64,000 nt of DNA from Symbiodinium natans (Eukaryota; Sar; Dinophyceae; Suessiales; Symbiodiniaceae), in contig CAJNDS010002394.1 of the NCBI GenBank assembly GCA_905221605.1, positions 344,183 to 408,182 of the forward strand. The letters are read 5' to 3'. Both the position numbers and the translations under genes were made by a program. Each line of letters starts with the position of its first letter. The first letter of the stretch is position 1. Below are positions 11,279-22,330 of this stretch, piece by piece. The notes below the pieces were generated by a model. It did no database searches. It was given only the letters and a program-made list of their open reading frames with translations, and was not told where the DNA came from.

Positions 11279-12877
11279 ATGGCGCGCAGAAACGACAGCC
11301 AGCAGGACACATGGACTTGGACCGAGCAAGACTGGTCAGGATGGTCAGAAAAAGGATGGCCACGATGGTCAGAAACAGAATGGTCACAATGGTCACAAGA
11401 AGAATGGTCACAAGGGTCAGCGTGGCAACCGGCGGATTGGAAGAACGATGAGGAGGAGGTCGAAACTTCAAGAAGCAGTCGTGCGCAAATGCCCACGGGG
11501 TCGAACTCGATACCAAAGGCCAGGCCAAAGGCCTCGATGCCGAAGGCCTCACCAAAGGCCCGGGCGTCGAAGATGCCACCGAAGGCCTCGAAGCCCAAGG
11601 CCTCCACGGTCAAGAAGCAGCGCAGCAATCGTGGAAATGCACAGGACCAGAGGGAGTATTCACGATGGAAGGAGGACCATCGTGAACTGCAGGTCCTGCG
11701 CTACGAGAAGCAACAATGGGAAGCAAAGCTTCAAGAGGCTGAAGGTGCGCAGTGGACAGCCGAGATTGAGGCAGAGTGGTGGGAAAACCAGACGCAGATG
11801 GCCCTGTGCCGAAACGACAGCCTTTTGAATGACCTCAAGGAGGCGCAGTCCCTGAACAAGACGGCCCACGCGTCGTGTGACGAGTTGAAGAAGAAGCACG
11901 AGGGCGAGGTCTCGAGTTTGAAGAGGGAGCACAAGGGTCGCATAGAGGATTTCGGCAGGAAGCTCTGCAAGAGGGAGGATCGGTGCAGATCCCTGCAGGA
12001 CGACAAGGCAGGGTGGCAGACCACCCTCCCGAAGAAAAGAACAAACAGACAACCCTTTTCCTTATCTTTGCTACGCAGGACAACCTCGAGAGCAGGATCA
12101 CCATCCTCGAGGTGCAGCATGGTGAGGAGAAGGCGGGGATAGGCACCAACCCACTGTGGGTCACTGCAACTGTGGTCGCTCTAGCGGCAGGCCCGGCTGA
12201 AGACCAAAATTCGTGAGCTGGAGAAGCAGCTGAAAGAGGTTTCGTCTGTATTGCGTCAACCCTTTTTGCTTGCGCGTGCGATTTGACACGACACTGACTG
12301 CGCAGGTCCCGGGGCCACATGTCAAGATCCAGGCAAAGGGCAGAAACCTGTTGCCACGTTGCTTGTGAAAGCTTGTTAAACATGACGGCCGGGAGGCACC
12401 GACGCCAAAGCATCGAGCCCAGCCCCAGGCCTTCAACTTTGTGCTGAATTCCCATTGAACGATTCGTTACCGTCTCTGTGCAGGGTTCTCCAGCACTGGA
12501 TGTGGGTAGAGGCCCGTGCCATCTTGAAACAATAATCTTGATTTGATGATGTTCAGCTTTTGCAGGTTCTGCCCAAAGCTCGGCAGAGGGCGCTGCCACA
12601 GGCATTCACTGATCCATTCTGCAACGACAAGCAGTCAATGTCATTGCGCAGGGGCCTTTCGAAGTTTGCCATTGGACACCGAGGCCCTTGTTGTTGCAGC
12701 TTAAAGAAACTGTGTGTTAAGTTCCTGCGTGGCAAGGCGACACCCCCTCCTCCGCTGAGCCCAGGCCCTCCGCTTCCGCCAGGCCCACCGCCACCTGCAC
12801 TCCCGCCGCCAGCCATCCTGACCGCCCCAGGCCCGAGCACGCAGACACACACGCCAACGACACCAGCCGAAGACTGA
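11279..12877 (+). CDS. Trp-repeat, coiled-coil protein, multi-exon
   Basis: ATG at 11279 opens a frame with 11 Trp in the first 54 residues (WSGWSEKGWPRWSETEWSQW), then a Lys/Ala/Pro tract with repeated PKAS units, then a long charged coiled coil. Exons with continuous heptad pattern are 11279-12007, 12079-12111, 12191-12238 and from 12306. Their introns are GC-AG (71 nt), GT-AG (79) and GT-AG (67), all phase 0. The joined coil reads DNLESRITILEARLKTKIRE across two junctions, strong support. Beyond 12306 the structure is uncertain. A last exon from about 12562 to the TGA at 12875-12877 encodes a Pro-rich tail (PPPPLSPGPPLPPGPPPPAL). Family unknown; a structural or scaffold role is a guess. 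Confidence 0.6.
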
Positions 12878-13000
12878 GAGGCCCGACCAACCAGGAACAT
12901 GCAAGAGCAGTGTGTTTTAACTGGCATGGTGCTACTTGGTGATGTTGCAGGTGGCCGATTCATCGAATATTGGCGCCGTGCCAACAAAAAAGTGCTTTGT

Positions 13001-13015
13001 GCACTGAGAGAGTGC
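13001..13015. repeat. CTCTC-loop mini-hairpin
   Basis: Stem GCACT/AGTGC with loop GAGAG, the reverse orientation of the CTCTC loop. Confidence 0.6.
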
Positions 13016-13564
13016 GCGCATACAGTAATGTTTCTGCTGAGATACCGCAAAATTTGTGGTGTGGCTTTGCTGGCGCGTGTGTGCACGCAGGCTTGTTCTG
13101 CGTCAGCCCGAAACTCAAACACAATGCCACGCATGGAGTGCGTTGTTTCGGGTGTGTAGTGCTACAGCAGATCGATTGAGGCCGCAGCGGCGATCAACCT
13201 CGATTGCGGTCGGTGTGACCTGCACGGAAGGCACGGATTGTGCCCGCTGCTGCCGAAAGAGCACGCTTCACACGAAACCCAAATAGTCCTCCCCTCGCCC
13301 ACCCACCCACAACTACCTTTTCCACGCTGCATATCCAACTTCCAACTGAAACTATAGAGCGCTTTAAAACATCCGGGGCCCTTCTCAAGCAGTTTGAGGG
13401 AGCCTTCTTGCTGCCTTGAAGAGGCTGGCTAGCGGGACTGTCAGTCAGTGTACTCATAAAATCATTCTTATGAATCTGCAGATTCGGATGGTGTGCCAGC
13501 AAGCCATAAGCAGGACACATTGTCTTAAGGCGCAGCTGATCGCCTAGGTTACTTCTAGTTTCGA

Positions 13565-13714
13565 CCCTCTCTCAGGGCCGAGGAGGTCCCAGTGCGCTCT
13601 CTCAGCGCAGGGATGATTCCCCCTTGGGTTCGGCACTCTCTCAGTGCCGGGACACTCTCTCAGTGTCCCAGTTTCGGTGCCTTGTCAGCACTTCAGGATG
13701 CTCTCTCAGCACCC
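13565..13714. repeat. CTCTC-loop mini-hairpins, cluster 3 (5 copies)
   Basis: Five copies in 150 nt share the same CTCTC loop but have different paired stems: 13565-13577 (CCCT/AGGG), 13593-13609 (TGCGCT/AGCGCA), 13631-13649 (CGGCACT/AGTGCCG), 13649-13669 (GGGACACT/AGTGTCCC, 8 bp) and 13696-13714 (TGCT/AGCA plus an outer GG/CC after one mismatch). Stem covariation with a fixed loop suggests that structure, not sequence, is kept. Confidence 0.7.
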
Positions 13715-13719
13715 TTGTC

Positions 13720-14090
13720 CTAAACCCTGAACGGAAAACCCCAGGCCCAGACCGTGCGCCAGTCAAAGCTCCCCCGTTGGTTTCGGATCTGCTCGGTGGG
13801 CAAAAGGGGGTTTAGGGTTTGGGATCAAAGGCCTCGGGCGGTGGAGAAGGCTCTTGGGCTTGGAGCTTTATAGGGCATTGGGATTTATTTGGAGTTAGCA
13901 AGGTGTAGGGTGTGGTTTTTCTGGAGTTGATGGCACATTTGGGTTTGGGATATTTACGTGTCAAGTGGGTTCCCTGGGAAAGCTGACGGTTGGTGAAGCC
14001 TCCGAATTTCTCAGACTTAAGGGATTTAGGACTGCCCAATGCCAAACCACTTCAAACCAGAAGCCTCCACAACACACCCTGTATCAAAAG
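13720..14090. repeat. degenerate TTTAGGG-like sequence
   Basis: Scattered CCCTAAA and TTTAGGG units and near-variants begin here, 2.5 kb before the dense array domain. No coding feature is supported. Confidence 0.4.
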
Positions 14091-14666
14091 TTGCAGCTAA
14101 CATAGGCCCCAATGAGAGGAATCAACATCACTTTCTTGCTTTTCAACACACGAAAACGATTTATTTTGTCTGCCATTGATAAACACGTTTCCCGTTTTTC
14201 GGTTTCTCTGTTCGGCGTTTGTTTGTTTGACCCACGCAAAATACAGAAACAAAAAAGGCAAAATAGCCAGAGAAAAAGACAATTTAGCCAGATAAAGCCT
14301 TAGGGTACGCCAAGGATCACCTAGCGCCAGTGCTTTCCAGGTTACGCAAACGCTCTCGGCTTTCAAATTGCAGCCTCGCCGTGCCCAGTAGGTTTTTGCG
14401 CGATGTAGCATGTGCGCAATGACCAGCTTTTGGCATCATTCGTGCTCCGTAATTTCGCTTTTCAAGGATGCGTTAGGTCTCAAGCCGATTTTAACGTGGG
14501 TATAGCAATGGACTCTCCATGACAAACGAGTGCCAGACATGCATGGAATACATGCGATGGCTCCGTCTGCTGTCAGTCGTGGATGTTCTTTGCAAACATT
14601 CAGTGATTGCTCATGAAGCAAATTGGCTTGCCGCTGCAGGAAGGGATTCATCCATAGCTTTCTTTC
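14091..14666. other. no feature seen
   Basis: A short open frame on the reverse strand (14411-14097) has no recognisable motif and is not supported. Confidence 0.4.
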
Positions 14667-15110
14667 GGCATGTGCTTCAAACAGAACGTGGAAGGTCTGC
14701 GGCTTCACAGTGACCTACAGACCTTCGCCTTCGGCGTGCGCTCAAGTAGAGCGCGGGAAGTGTGCAACTCAGAGCGACCTACAGACTTTCACCTTTGGCA
14801 TGTGCTACATCCCTTCCCATGGTTCTCCAGGTTTTGTTGTCTCCCCGGTTTCCCCTCCTCTCCTCCTGCATTCCCTGCCTTCTCGCCCCGTTTCGTCCCT
14901 TCTCCCCCTCCCTCTTCCCCCCACCTTTCGGTCTTGTGATGTCTTGTGTGGTTTAGGCTTGTGTGATTTAGGTTTGTGTTATGGTGCATGTGCTACAAGC
15001 AGAGCGTGGAAAGTTTGCAGCTTCACAGTGATCCACAGACCTTCACCTTCGGCATGTGCTCCCAACAGAGCGTGGAAAGTTGGCAGCATTACAGAGGCCT
15101 ACTACCCACT
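14667..15110. repeat. about 65-nt tandem repeat, 5 copies, split by an insert
   Basis: Units start with GGCATGTGCT at about 14667, 14733, 14797, 14986 and 15051 and share a body with AGAGCGTGGAAAGT and CACAGTGACCTACAGACCTT. The third unit is interrupted after GCATGTGCTACA by about 175 nt of pyrimidine-rich sequence, and the same 12 nt resume on the far side. This could be an insertion with duplication or uneven repeat exchange. Confidence 0.65.
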
Positions 15111-15700
15111 AGGCAATGGGGACACAGATCAAAAAAAGAACACGACTACTCGCCGTTGCCCGGCATTGGAATGTATCTTGGCTTTAACTACTCTCCCGCG
15201 AGAGGATGTGTGTGTCTGCGCCCGCTGTTACCAAGCGGCCTCGAAGCCTCAACCACCTATGTTGAGTAGCAGGGGCGCCTGGGCCATGGATAGGTCAGGT
15301 GCCAACGAAGACACCTATCCATTGGCTGTGATATGGATTCCGGATGCGGAATCCACGTACCTGCATGTGTTCGAAAGTCGGGAGCCTTTTCGATTTACAG
15401 AAAGAAGTGTACAACGTCGGGCCCTTAGACATTGACACAGACAAGATTTCAGACTGTTCAGTTGGGGTGCTTGCGCTGTTCGATGTGCAGAATGGAGTGC
15501 AGATCGGTGCAGCTGTGGGTCCTACTGCACGCAGCTACACTCTCTCAGAGCAATGGATTTGCTAACATGTTTCATAGTTACACATGACCTACACCAGTTC
15601 CACCCTACATCCTTAGCTATGACACTACATGATACAGTGTGGCAGATGGGGGTTGGAAACTATGTCAAATGTCAGCAGCAATCGCACTCATCAGTGTGTG

Positions 15701-15702
15701 GG

Positions 15703-15753
<51 letters not shown>

Positions 15754-15834
15754 ATGCCTGGGTGGGTGGGTGGGTGGGTGGGTGCGTGCGTGCGTGCGCG
15801 GGTGTGGGTGTGGGTGTGTGTGTGTGTGTGGGGC
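15701..15834. repeat. compound microsatellite (GTGC)n-(GGTG)n-(GT)n
   Basis: Tetranucleotide GTGC repeats pass into GGGT repeats and then GT repeats. Open frames across it are repeat translations. Confidence 0.9.
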
Positions 15835-16312
15835 ATTCTTTTATTTATGGACTGTACCTGTGACAGACTTTATTTACATGAGTTTACAGCTAGCCGAGAT
15901 GTGGAGAGTGCCCTGAATACTAGATGACGTATGTTGCAGGGGCCCCCAAGGGGACAAGGGCGTTCTTCGAACTACCTTGGAATAATTTTAAATTTGTGGG
16001 TACTCTCACTCCTCAGAAACAGCAAAAAACTAATGTTTGCTGGGGTGGTTCAGTATAGTGTTGGGTTCCGGGCTTATCCAAAATGGGTGCGGGCAATGGG
16101 GCTTTACACACATGCCACAGGTATCAGGTCGGTTGGCATCTTCCGAGCTATCATGAGAGAAGTCAATGCCAGATGTGCCCCCCTGAAAGGGTCTAGGGTT
16201 TAGGGTTTAGGGTTTAGGAGTGCAAGAAAGGCACCTAAACCTGAACCATAAACCTTCAACCCTGAGTGCTAGATTCCAAGCCCTCGGCCTTGTAACCCTT
16301 GGCGCACTGCAG

Positions 16313-16387
16313 GAGTGCTTGGAGAGTTCGCACCAGAGCTATCTGCTGAAGTACCTCAGCGTCGTCGAGGCCAGCTTGCGTGCGAGG
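16313..16387 (+). CDS. candidate exon
   Basis: Acceptor GGCGCACTGCAG and a GC donor bound a 25-codon phase-0 segment beginning ECLESSHQSYLLKYLSVVEA. It has no stop, an amphipathic helix-like pattern and codon use like the genes to the left. Confidence 0.45.
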
Positions 16388-17574
16388 GCTCACGGTTTAG
16401 GATTTGTGGGTTTGTAGATTTGGGCTTAGGGTTGAGAATTGATGGTTTAGTGTTTTGGGGCTCTACGTGGCCTTGGGGGGGGGGGGGGGGTGTCGGGTGT
16501 GGGAGGGAGTTTGTGGTGTTGGGTTTCTGGCGGATGCTACGATTGCTGCGCGCGCTTCATGATCTGCTGCACCCGAAACCCTAAACCTCAAATTTTAAAC
16601 CCTAAACCTTAACCCTCAAACCCTAAACTCCAAACCCCTGAATCCCACACCCTGAACCCGATGGCTAAGTATGCGGTAAGCTGCAATGCCTAAGCATAAA
16701 GCCAGAACCCGGACACCCACGGGACATTTCGCTCATTCGGATACAACACCCGGTTTCTTGAACCCGCAGCCCTCTATTGTTCAACCTTTTAGGGATTTGG
16801 GGTTTTAGGGTTTCGGTTTTTAGGCTTTGGGTTTCAGTACGGTTTCGGATTGTTCGTTTTGGTGTGTAGGGTTTTGTTTAGAGCTTATTAGCGTTTTGGG
16901 TTCTAGGGGTTTGGGGTTTGGGGTCTGGGGTTTGGGGCGCGTTGTCAGAAGTTGTCTCCTAATGGGGGCAAGCCTTACTTCGCAACTTAGTTGTGCCTGC
17001 GGCAAAATTCTCGGCTCCTCTCCTCATACACTTAGCCCCTATACACCCTATACCCCAAGCCTCAGACCTAAACTCAAAAGGGTTTTTGACAAGATGAAGG
17101 CTTGTGGGCCGATTGCCTTTCTCTATGGCAGGCTCAAGGGCTTACTAGGTTTTTGCTAAGGACGCTGCCCTCAATCGAGCCACATTGTAGCTTTGTTTAG
17201 TGCCCTTCTTCTGGTAACTTACTTTAAGCTCCCTAACAAGGTCCTGGTTTCGGGTGCAGGGGCCCATAAAGCCAGGGCGTTTGTCGCTGTACCACTGCGG
17301 TCGCGCCTGGGCAGCAATGCTAGGTAGAAGGTCCCGTGCAACATCTTACCTTTACCTTATTCCCTAAGGCTTGCCTCTTATTTGAGGGTTTGTTGGGCCA
17401 AAAAACCTTCTTGGGCTACATTGAGCCTAGGGGATTGAGTTTAAGGGAGACATGTTTGCAGATGGTTGAAAGAGGCAACCTTGGACAGTTTTTTTGTAGG
17501 GAGTATCGCACCCCAGAATTCAGTTCCCTATCAAGGACTGTTAGTATAAGGCTAACATTCCAAAGCCAATCTAG

Positions 17575-17717
17575 TACTTGGAGGGTCAGGGCACTTAGTA
17601 ACCGATTATAAGTGTAGTTATAACCCACATATAATTAAGCCCCTTAGGCACCCAAATAGGGTTATACTTGGGCGATGAGTGCAGTTATGATTGGGTTACT
17701 AAGTACCATGAACCTCC
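17575..17717. mobile_element. MITE family D, right end cut by telomere repeats
   Basis: The left arm TACTTGGAGGGTCAGGGCAC and the right arm CTAAGTACCATGAACCTCC match the intact copy at 50174-50315, but instead of the terminal AAGTAGG the sequence runs into CCCTAAA units at 17718. Confidence 0.55.
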
Positions 17718-17797
17718 CTGAACCCTAAACCCTAAACCCTAAACTATGAACCTGCAAGTATAGCACCTGCGTGTCCCAGCCACGTCGTTGAATGCAG

Positions 17798-17847
17798 GAG
17801 CAGAAGCAGCTAATTCTGTCAGGAAGCCCGGGACTGGACCTGTTAGG
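17798..17847 (+). CDS. candidate exon ending on a telomere-repeat donor
   Basis: Acceptor CGTTGAATGCAG precedes EQKQLILSGSPGLDLL (16 codons plus two bases). The donor GTTTAGG is the first unit of the following TTTAGGG array. Confidence 0.45.
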
Positions 17848-18245
17848 GTTTAGGGTTTAGGGTTTGGGATTTAGGGTTTAGGGTTTAGGGCTGAGGGCTT
17901 AGTTCTGGCGCTCCGCGGCAGCCACAAGTTAGGCCCTAAACCCTACACCCGAAACCCGACACCCTAAACCCTAAACCTAAACCCCAAACCCCAAACCCTA
18001 AACCCTGCAGGCAGTACTCCAAGGGCAGGGTTTAGGGTTGGCTCCGATTGTCCAGTCACACACAGGGCATGATATCGGAACCCCCCAAAAACGGAAACCC
18101 CAAGAAGCATATGCGAGTTAGGGCGGCTGAGGGCTTCTAGTATTCAGGGTTTGGGGTTAAGGGTTTTAGGGTTTAGGGTTTAGGGTTGCGGGTTTAGGGC
18201 TTATGGCCCTTTGGGGTTGTCGGGCTCCTCACATTGGGCTGTTTG

Positions 18246-18336
18246 TTTTAGGGTTTAGGGTTTAGGGTTTAGGGTTTAGGGTTTAGGGTTTAGGGTTTAG
18301 GGTTTAGGGTTTAGGGTTTAGGGTTTAGGGTTTAGG
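18246..18336 (+). repeat. TTTAGGG array, about 13 units
   Basis: A near-perfect heptamer run. It is followed at 18340-18415 by a GC-rich segment open on both strands, then by CCCTAAA units at 18456. Confidence 0.9.
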
Positions 18337-18727
18337 GGCGAGGTCTTCGTGGAATTCGTGTCCCAGATGGCTGCTTGGGTGCAGCACTGCCCAGAGCTTC
18401 CTGCGCGCTTTTAAGTACGACCACCTTCCAGGCTTTTTTTTTCAGGATACAACCCCAAACCCTAAACCCTAAACCCTAAACCCTAAACCCTGAACCCTGA
18501 ACCCAAAAACCCTACACCCTAAGCCCCGAAGACTCCACTACTCGTGGTTTTGTTCGTGGACGTTCCTCAATTGAGGGGTTCTGAAAGCTTCGCCCCTTTC
18601 AGGTTTCTGCGTGAGTACTTAGGCCTCATATGCAGGGTACGAGAAGGCTTGAACCCTAAACCCTAAACCCCAGTTAAACCCTATCGATTTAGGAGTATCT
18701 ACATGCGGGTTCCACATTGGTTCGACT

Positions 18728-18820
18728 CCAAACCCTAAACCCTAAACCCTAAACCCTAAACCCTAAACCCTAAACCCTAAACCCTAAACCCTAAACCCTA
18801 AACCCTAAACCCTAAACCCT
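18728..18820 (-). repeat. CCCTAAA array, about 13 units
   Basis: A near-perfect run. It is followed by a 17-bp tandem duplication (GCACCCTGAAGCTCATG twice, 18893-18926). Confidence 0.9.
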
Positions 18821-19119
18821 GAACCCTAAGCCTCCGTATGGTAAGCCGCCAGGATCCACCTCCATGCCCAAGGTAGAGCAGTCTCGCCCCAAGGCACCCT
18901 GAAGCTCATGGCACCCTGAAGCTCATGCCAGAAGCCTTGCAACCTAAAACTTTTGGGGTTTCGGGTTTAGGGTTTTAGGGAAAGTTCCAGTCTTACAAAA
19001 GGGGTTTAGGGTTTAGGGTTTAGGGTTTAGGGTGTAGGGTGTAGGGTTTAGGGTCGTCGAATTAAAGTATGTGAGTCGGCAAGCTTTCACCTTTTTGCGG
19101 GGAAAATTTAGGTTTCAAG

Positions 19120-19155
19120 CCCCGTGGCTGAAGCTTTTGTGCTAGAGCTCGGCCG
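19120..19155 (+). CDS. candidate exon
   Basis: PVAEAFVLELG is bounded by acceptor GGTTTCAAG and consensus donor GTAAGG. A TTTAGGG array starts 8 nt into the intron. Confidence 0.4.
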
Positions 19156-19287
19156 GTAAGGGTTTTAGGGTTTAGGGTTTAGGGTTTAGGGTTTAGGGTT
19201 TAGGGTTTAGGGTTTAGGGTTTAGGGTTTCAGGAACCCTGAGCCCTAAGCTTTGCATTCGCCGCTACGGCCCCCCCTTGCACTCCAG

Positions 19288-19317
19288 GCTGCGATCTACA
19301 CGGATCCCCAGAACGAG
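19288..19317 (+). CDS. candidate 30-nt exon
   Basis: Acceptor CCCCCCTTGCACTCCAG and donor GTGAGATG bound AAIYTDPQNE, phase 0 on both sides. Splice sites are strong. Phase does not match the exon at 19120, so a link to it is not shown. Confidence 0.4.
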
Positions 19318-19577
19318 GTGAGATGATGTTGCACGTGTCTTCATTAGCGTTATGTAGGGTTTAGGGTTTATAGGGTCTAGGGTTTGTACGGTTTAGGGTT
19401 TATAGGGGTTAGGGTTCAGGGTTTAGGGACGGGTTTCTGGTTCGGGGCTTAAAGGGTTTAGGGTTTCAGGGTTTTGGATTTTTTGGGGTTTAGGGCTTAG
19501 CGTCTAGGGACTCGGGTGAAGGAGTCAGCTGCTAATGCTGCGTTTAGGGTATAGTCATGGTGGGCAGACTACTCCTC

Positions 19578-19694
19578 TAAACCCCAAACCCTAAACCCCA
19601 AACCCTAAACCCCAAACCCCAAACCCTAAACCCTAAACCCTAAACCCTAAACCCTAAACCCTAAACCCTAAACCCTAAACCCTAAACCCTAAAC
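19578..19694 (-). repeat. CCCTAAA/CCCCAAA array
   Basis: Units of CCCTAAA and CCCCAAA are mixed at the start and then become uniform. A candidate acceptor CACCTGCAG follows at about 19731. Confidence 0.85.
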
Positions 19695-19800
19695 CCGAAA
19701 CCCCACCCACCCCAGCCACCTGCAGGAGGCGGCAGCGCTGCGGGAGACTTGACTTCCCTAGAGCTACGTCGTCACACCCAATCTGGCTGAGGGTTTGACG

Positions 19801-19915
19801 TTTAGGGTTTAGGGCTAGGGTTTAGGGTTTAGGGTTTAGGGTTTAGGGTTTAGGGTTTAGGGTTTAGGGGTTAGGGTTTAGGGTTTAGGGTTTAGGGTTT
19901 AGGGTTTGAGGTTTG
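19801..19915 (+). repeat. TTTAGGG array, about 15 units
   Basis: A near-perfect run with one 6-nt unit and one 8-nt unit, degrading to the right. Confidence 0.9.
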
Positions 19916-20139
19916 TAGGGTTTAGGGTTTAAGGTTTAGGTTTCAAGGCTTAGGGTTTACAAGTTAGGGTCCCTTTTGAAGGGTCTTTTTTACAGGGGAC
20001 ACCTTTTTTTGGGAACTGCCGAAGTGAACGCGGAAAGATGGGTTCAGGTTCCAGTGGTTTAGGTGCAAGGGTACAAACATGTCCTGAACCCTGCCTTTTG
20101 CTCAGATGCCGAGCCACCCCCAAACAAGAACACAAACAA

Positions 20140-21085
20140 ACAAACCTACGTTTTTGCGAACTTACTGTTGAGGGCTGAGGGCTCTACTTTGACGGGACCT
20201 CATATAGTATAGGGGTCGGGAATAATTACGAATAGTATTCCCCTACGGTCCCGGTGTAATTGTACTATAGTAGGCCCCCGAGACCCTATTCGAATTATTA
20301 AGGCCCCTATATCTCACTGTTTAGAAGTTCTGTCCGGAACTACGCTCGAAAACCGTAAGCCCCTGAACCCCTAAACTGGCTACAGCTAGATATCTACTAG
20401 TTGCTTGATTGAGAAGCCCCCCCCCCCCCAAACAAAAAAAAGTTGCTTGAGAACCCCCCCCCCAAAAAAAAAAACAATAGATAAATAAATAACAGATGAA
20501 CAAAAGAACACGAAACACAAATCAAATGTATATACATATATCATATATACACACCTCCTTATATGGGCAATATAGGGGTCTTCTTTTTTTTGCGGGGGGG
20601 TTTTAAGCAAAGAGTAGTTAGGGGGTACAGCCTTAGGGGCACCAGTTTGGGATCCCTTGGAACAGCAGCCCAGGCGGAGCTCTGCGCGCTGCCCAGCCAT
20701 CAGGGGGAAAGACTGGGAAAAGCTCTGCGCTGGGGCTTCCTTCTGCTGACCATCTACGCAGCTCTGCTGTGGTTTGGAGTACTCTACTTGAATACTTTTC
20801 TTGGTTCTGGGTTCCTATTATAGCTACTTATACCTAAACAGGATGACGTTTTTGCAGGGTCTACTGCTAAGTCGGGTCTGCTGTCTGTGGCTGAGAGTTC
20901 CCGAAACAATCCTAAGCCCAATCCGGGGCCCAGCTTAAGACGTGCTTCCTCTTCGCGGCTCCATTCTACCCTAAGGGTCCATGTACCTTATTATCATATA
21001 CCTGGGCCCCAAATCCTTATATAGGAAGTACTTTCAGGCCCAAGTATTCCCTATTTAGGTACATTCTTTGTCTTCATTAGGATAC
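20140..21085. other. AT-rich stretch with inverted-repeat fragments
   Basis: It is free of heptamer arrays. It holds A/C homopolymers (20417-20475) and two imperfect inverted repeats: one around 20205-20310, and one at 20970-21075 with ends like GGGTCCATGTA that recur at 63696-63790. No coding exon is supported. Confidence 0.45.
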
Positions 21086-21185
21086 CGCAACGCTTAGGGT
21101 TTAGGGTATAGGGTCTACCATTCAGAACAAAGCACCAGGCACACCCCGAACCCTAAACCGTCTAAACCCTATAGGGTTTATACAG

Positions 21186-21280
21186 GACTTCTGTGCCATG
21201 CAGGAGTTTGGAATGACCATGCCAAACCGTGAAACCAAAATCCTAATGCTACAGCAGTGCCGAAGCAATTTCCGATTACG
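21186..21280 (+). CDS. candidate exon
   Basis: Acceptor GGGTTTATACAG and donor GTAGGG enclose 31 open codons, beginning DFCAMQEFGMTMPNRETKIL. The composition is protein-like. No family is recognised. Confidence 0.55.
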
Positions 21281-21510
21281 GTAGGGCTGTGCCCAAAGGG
21301 CTTCGAACTAGGGGATTGCAGCCTTAGGCCAGACCTTCCCGATACTTCCGAGTCCAAGCAAGCCCCAGAACCTAAACCCTAAACAATACACCCTAAACCC
21401 TAAGCTAAACCCCAAACCCTAAACCCTAAATCCTAAACCCTAAACCCTAAACTCTAAGCCCTAAACCCTAAACCTAACTACCCTCAATCTGATAAGCCCT
21501 TCATTCATAG

Positions 21511-21560
21511 CGCCCGACGAGGTCGGCCTCGAGTGCGAAGCCACGCATCCGGCAGACTGG
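21511..21560 (+). CDS. candidate exon
   Basis: PDEVGLECEATHPADW lies between acceptor TTCATTCATAG and donor GTAGGC. Phase differs by one from the previous candidate, so an exon may be missing between them. Confidence 0.4.
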
Positions 21561-21601
21561 GTAGGCGCCCAGGCTTACCTTAGCTTGTGGGTAGGACTCT
21601 G

Positions 21602-21727
21602 TAAACCCTAAGCCCTAAACCCTAAACCCTAAACCCTAAACCCTAAACCCTAAACCCTAAACCCTAAACCCTAAACCCTAAACCCTAAACCCTAAACCCT
21701 AGCCCTAAACCCTAAACCCTAAACCCT
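21602..21727 (-). repeat. CCCTAAA array, about 17 units
   Basis: A near-perfect run with one truncated unit. Confidence 0.9.
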
Positions 21728-21850
21728 ACATGGAAAGCCTTTAAAGCCTATCAACCTATGAACCCTATACAGCCTATAAACCCTCAACCCCAAAACCCGA
21801 TTAAACCCTTAGCCCTAAACCCGAAACCCGGAAAAGTCTATAAACCTCAT

Positions 21851-21992
21851 CAACCCTAAACCCTAAACCCTAAACCCTAAAACCTAAACCCTAAACCCTA
21901 AACCCTAAACCCTAAACCCTAAACCCTAAACCCTAAACCCTAAACCCTAAACCCTAAACCCTAAACCCTAAACCCTAAACCCTAAACCCTAA
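21851..21992 (-). repeat. CCCTAAA array, about 20 units
   Basis: One of the longest uniform runs in the window. Confidence 0.92.
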
Positions 21993-22308
21993 GCAAGCTG
22001 GTTCTCAGTAGCGAATGAGGAGACTTCGGGCTGAAAGGGTATATATGGACCCCAATTCCCTCATTCCCCACGAAGAACCAGGGGTAAGCCCGTCGACTTT
22101 GGGCTTCTCTAGAGGTTGGAAGTTAGTAGTTGGGGTTTAGGGTTTAGGGTTTAGGGTTTAGGGTTTAGGGTTTTTTTCGAAACCTCAAGCTTGCTTTCAG
22201 TCAGCCTTCTAGGGTTTACGGCTTAGGGTCTGAAGGGCTGAGGGCTTAAAGGAGTCAGGATTCATGGTTTCGGGCTTTTGGGGAGTTTTGCTGCCATCGC
22301 ATCCTAAG

Positions 22309-22330
22309 TTCATCTCAGAGTCTCAAATGG
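22309..22330 (+). CDS. candidate 22-nt exon
   Basis: FISESQM sits between acceptor CGCATCCTAAG and donor GTAAGTAG, the best consensus donor in this stretch. A TTTAGGG array follows 10 nt into the intron. Confidence 0.35.

Noticed and set aside
15553-15927. Cys/Val/Arg repeat ORFs
   Set aside because: Translation of the GTGC microsatellite.
18340-18415. Exon between TTTAGGG and CCCTAAA arrays
   Set aside because: Both strands are open (forward EVFVEFVSQMAAWVQHCPEL, reverse EALGSAAPKQPSGTRIPRRP) and the donor is unclear, so strand and exon status cannot be decided.
20321-20823. ORFs of 65-104 residues near C/A homopolymers
   Set aside because: Low complexity, no splice sites or motifs.
21602-21992. 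CRISPR-like repeat array
   Set aside because: The unit is a 7-bp tandem telomere heptamer without spacers; no Cas genes.
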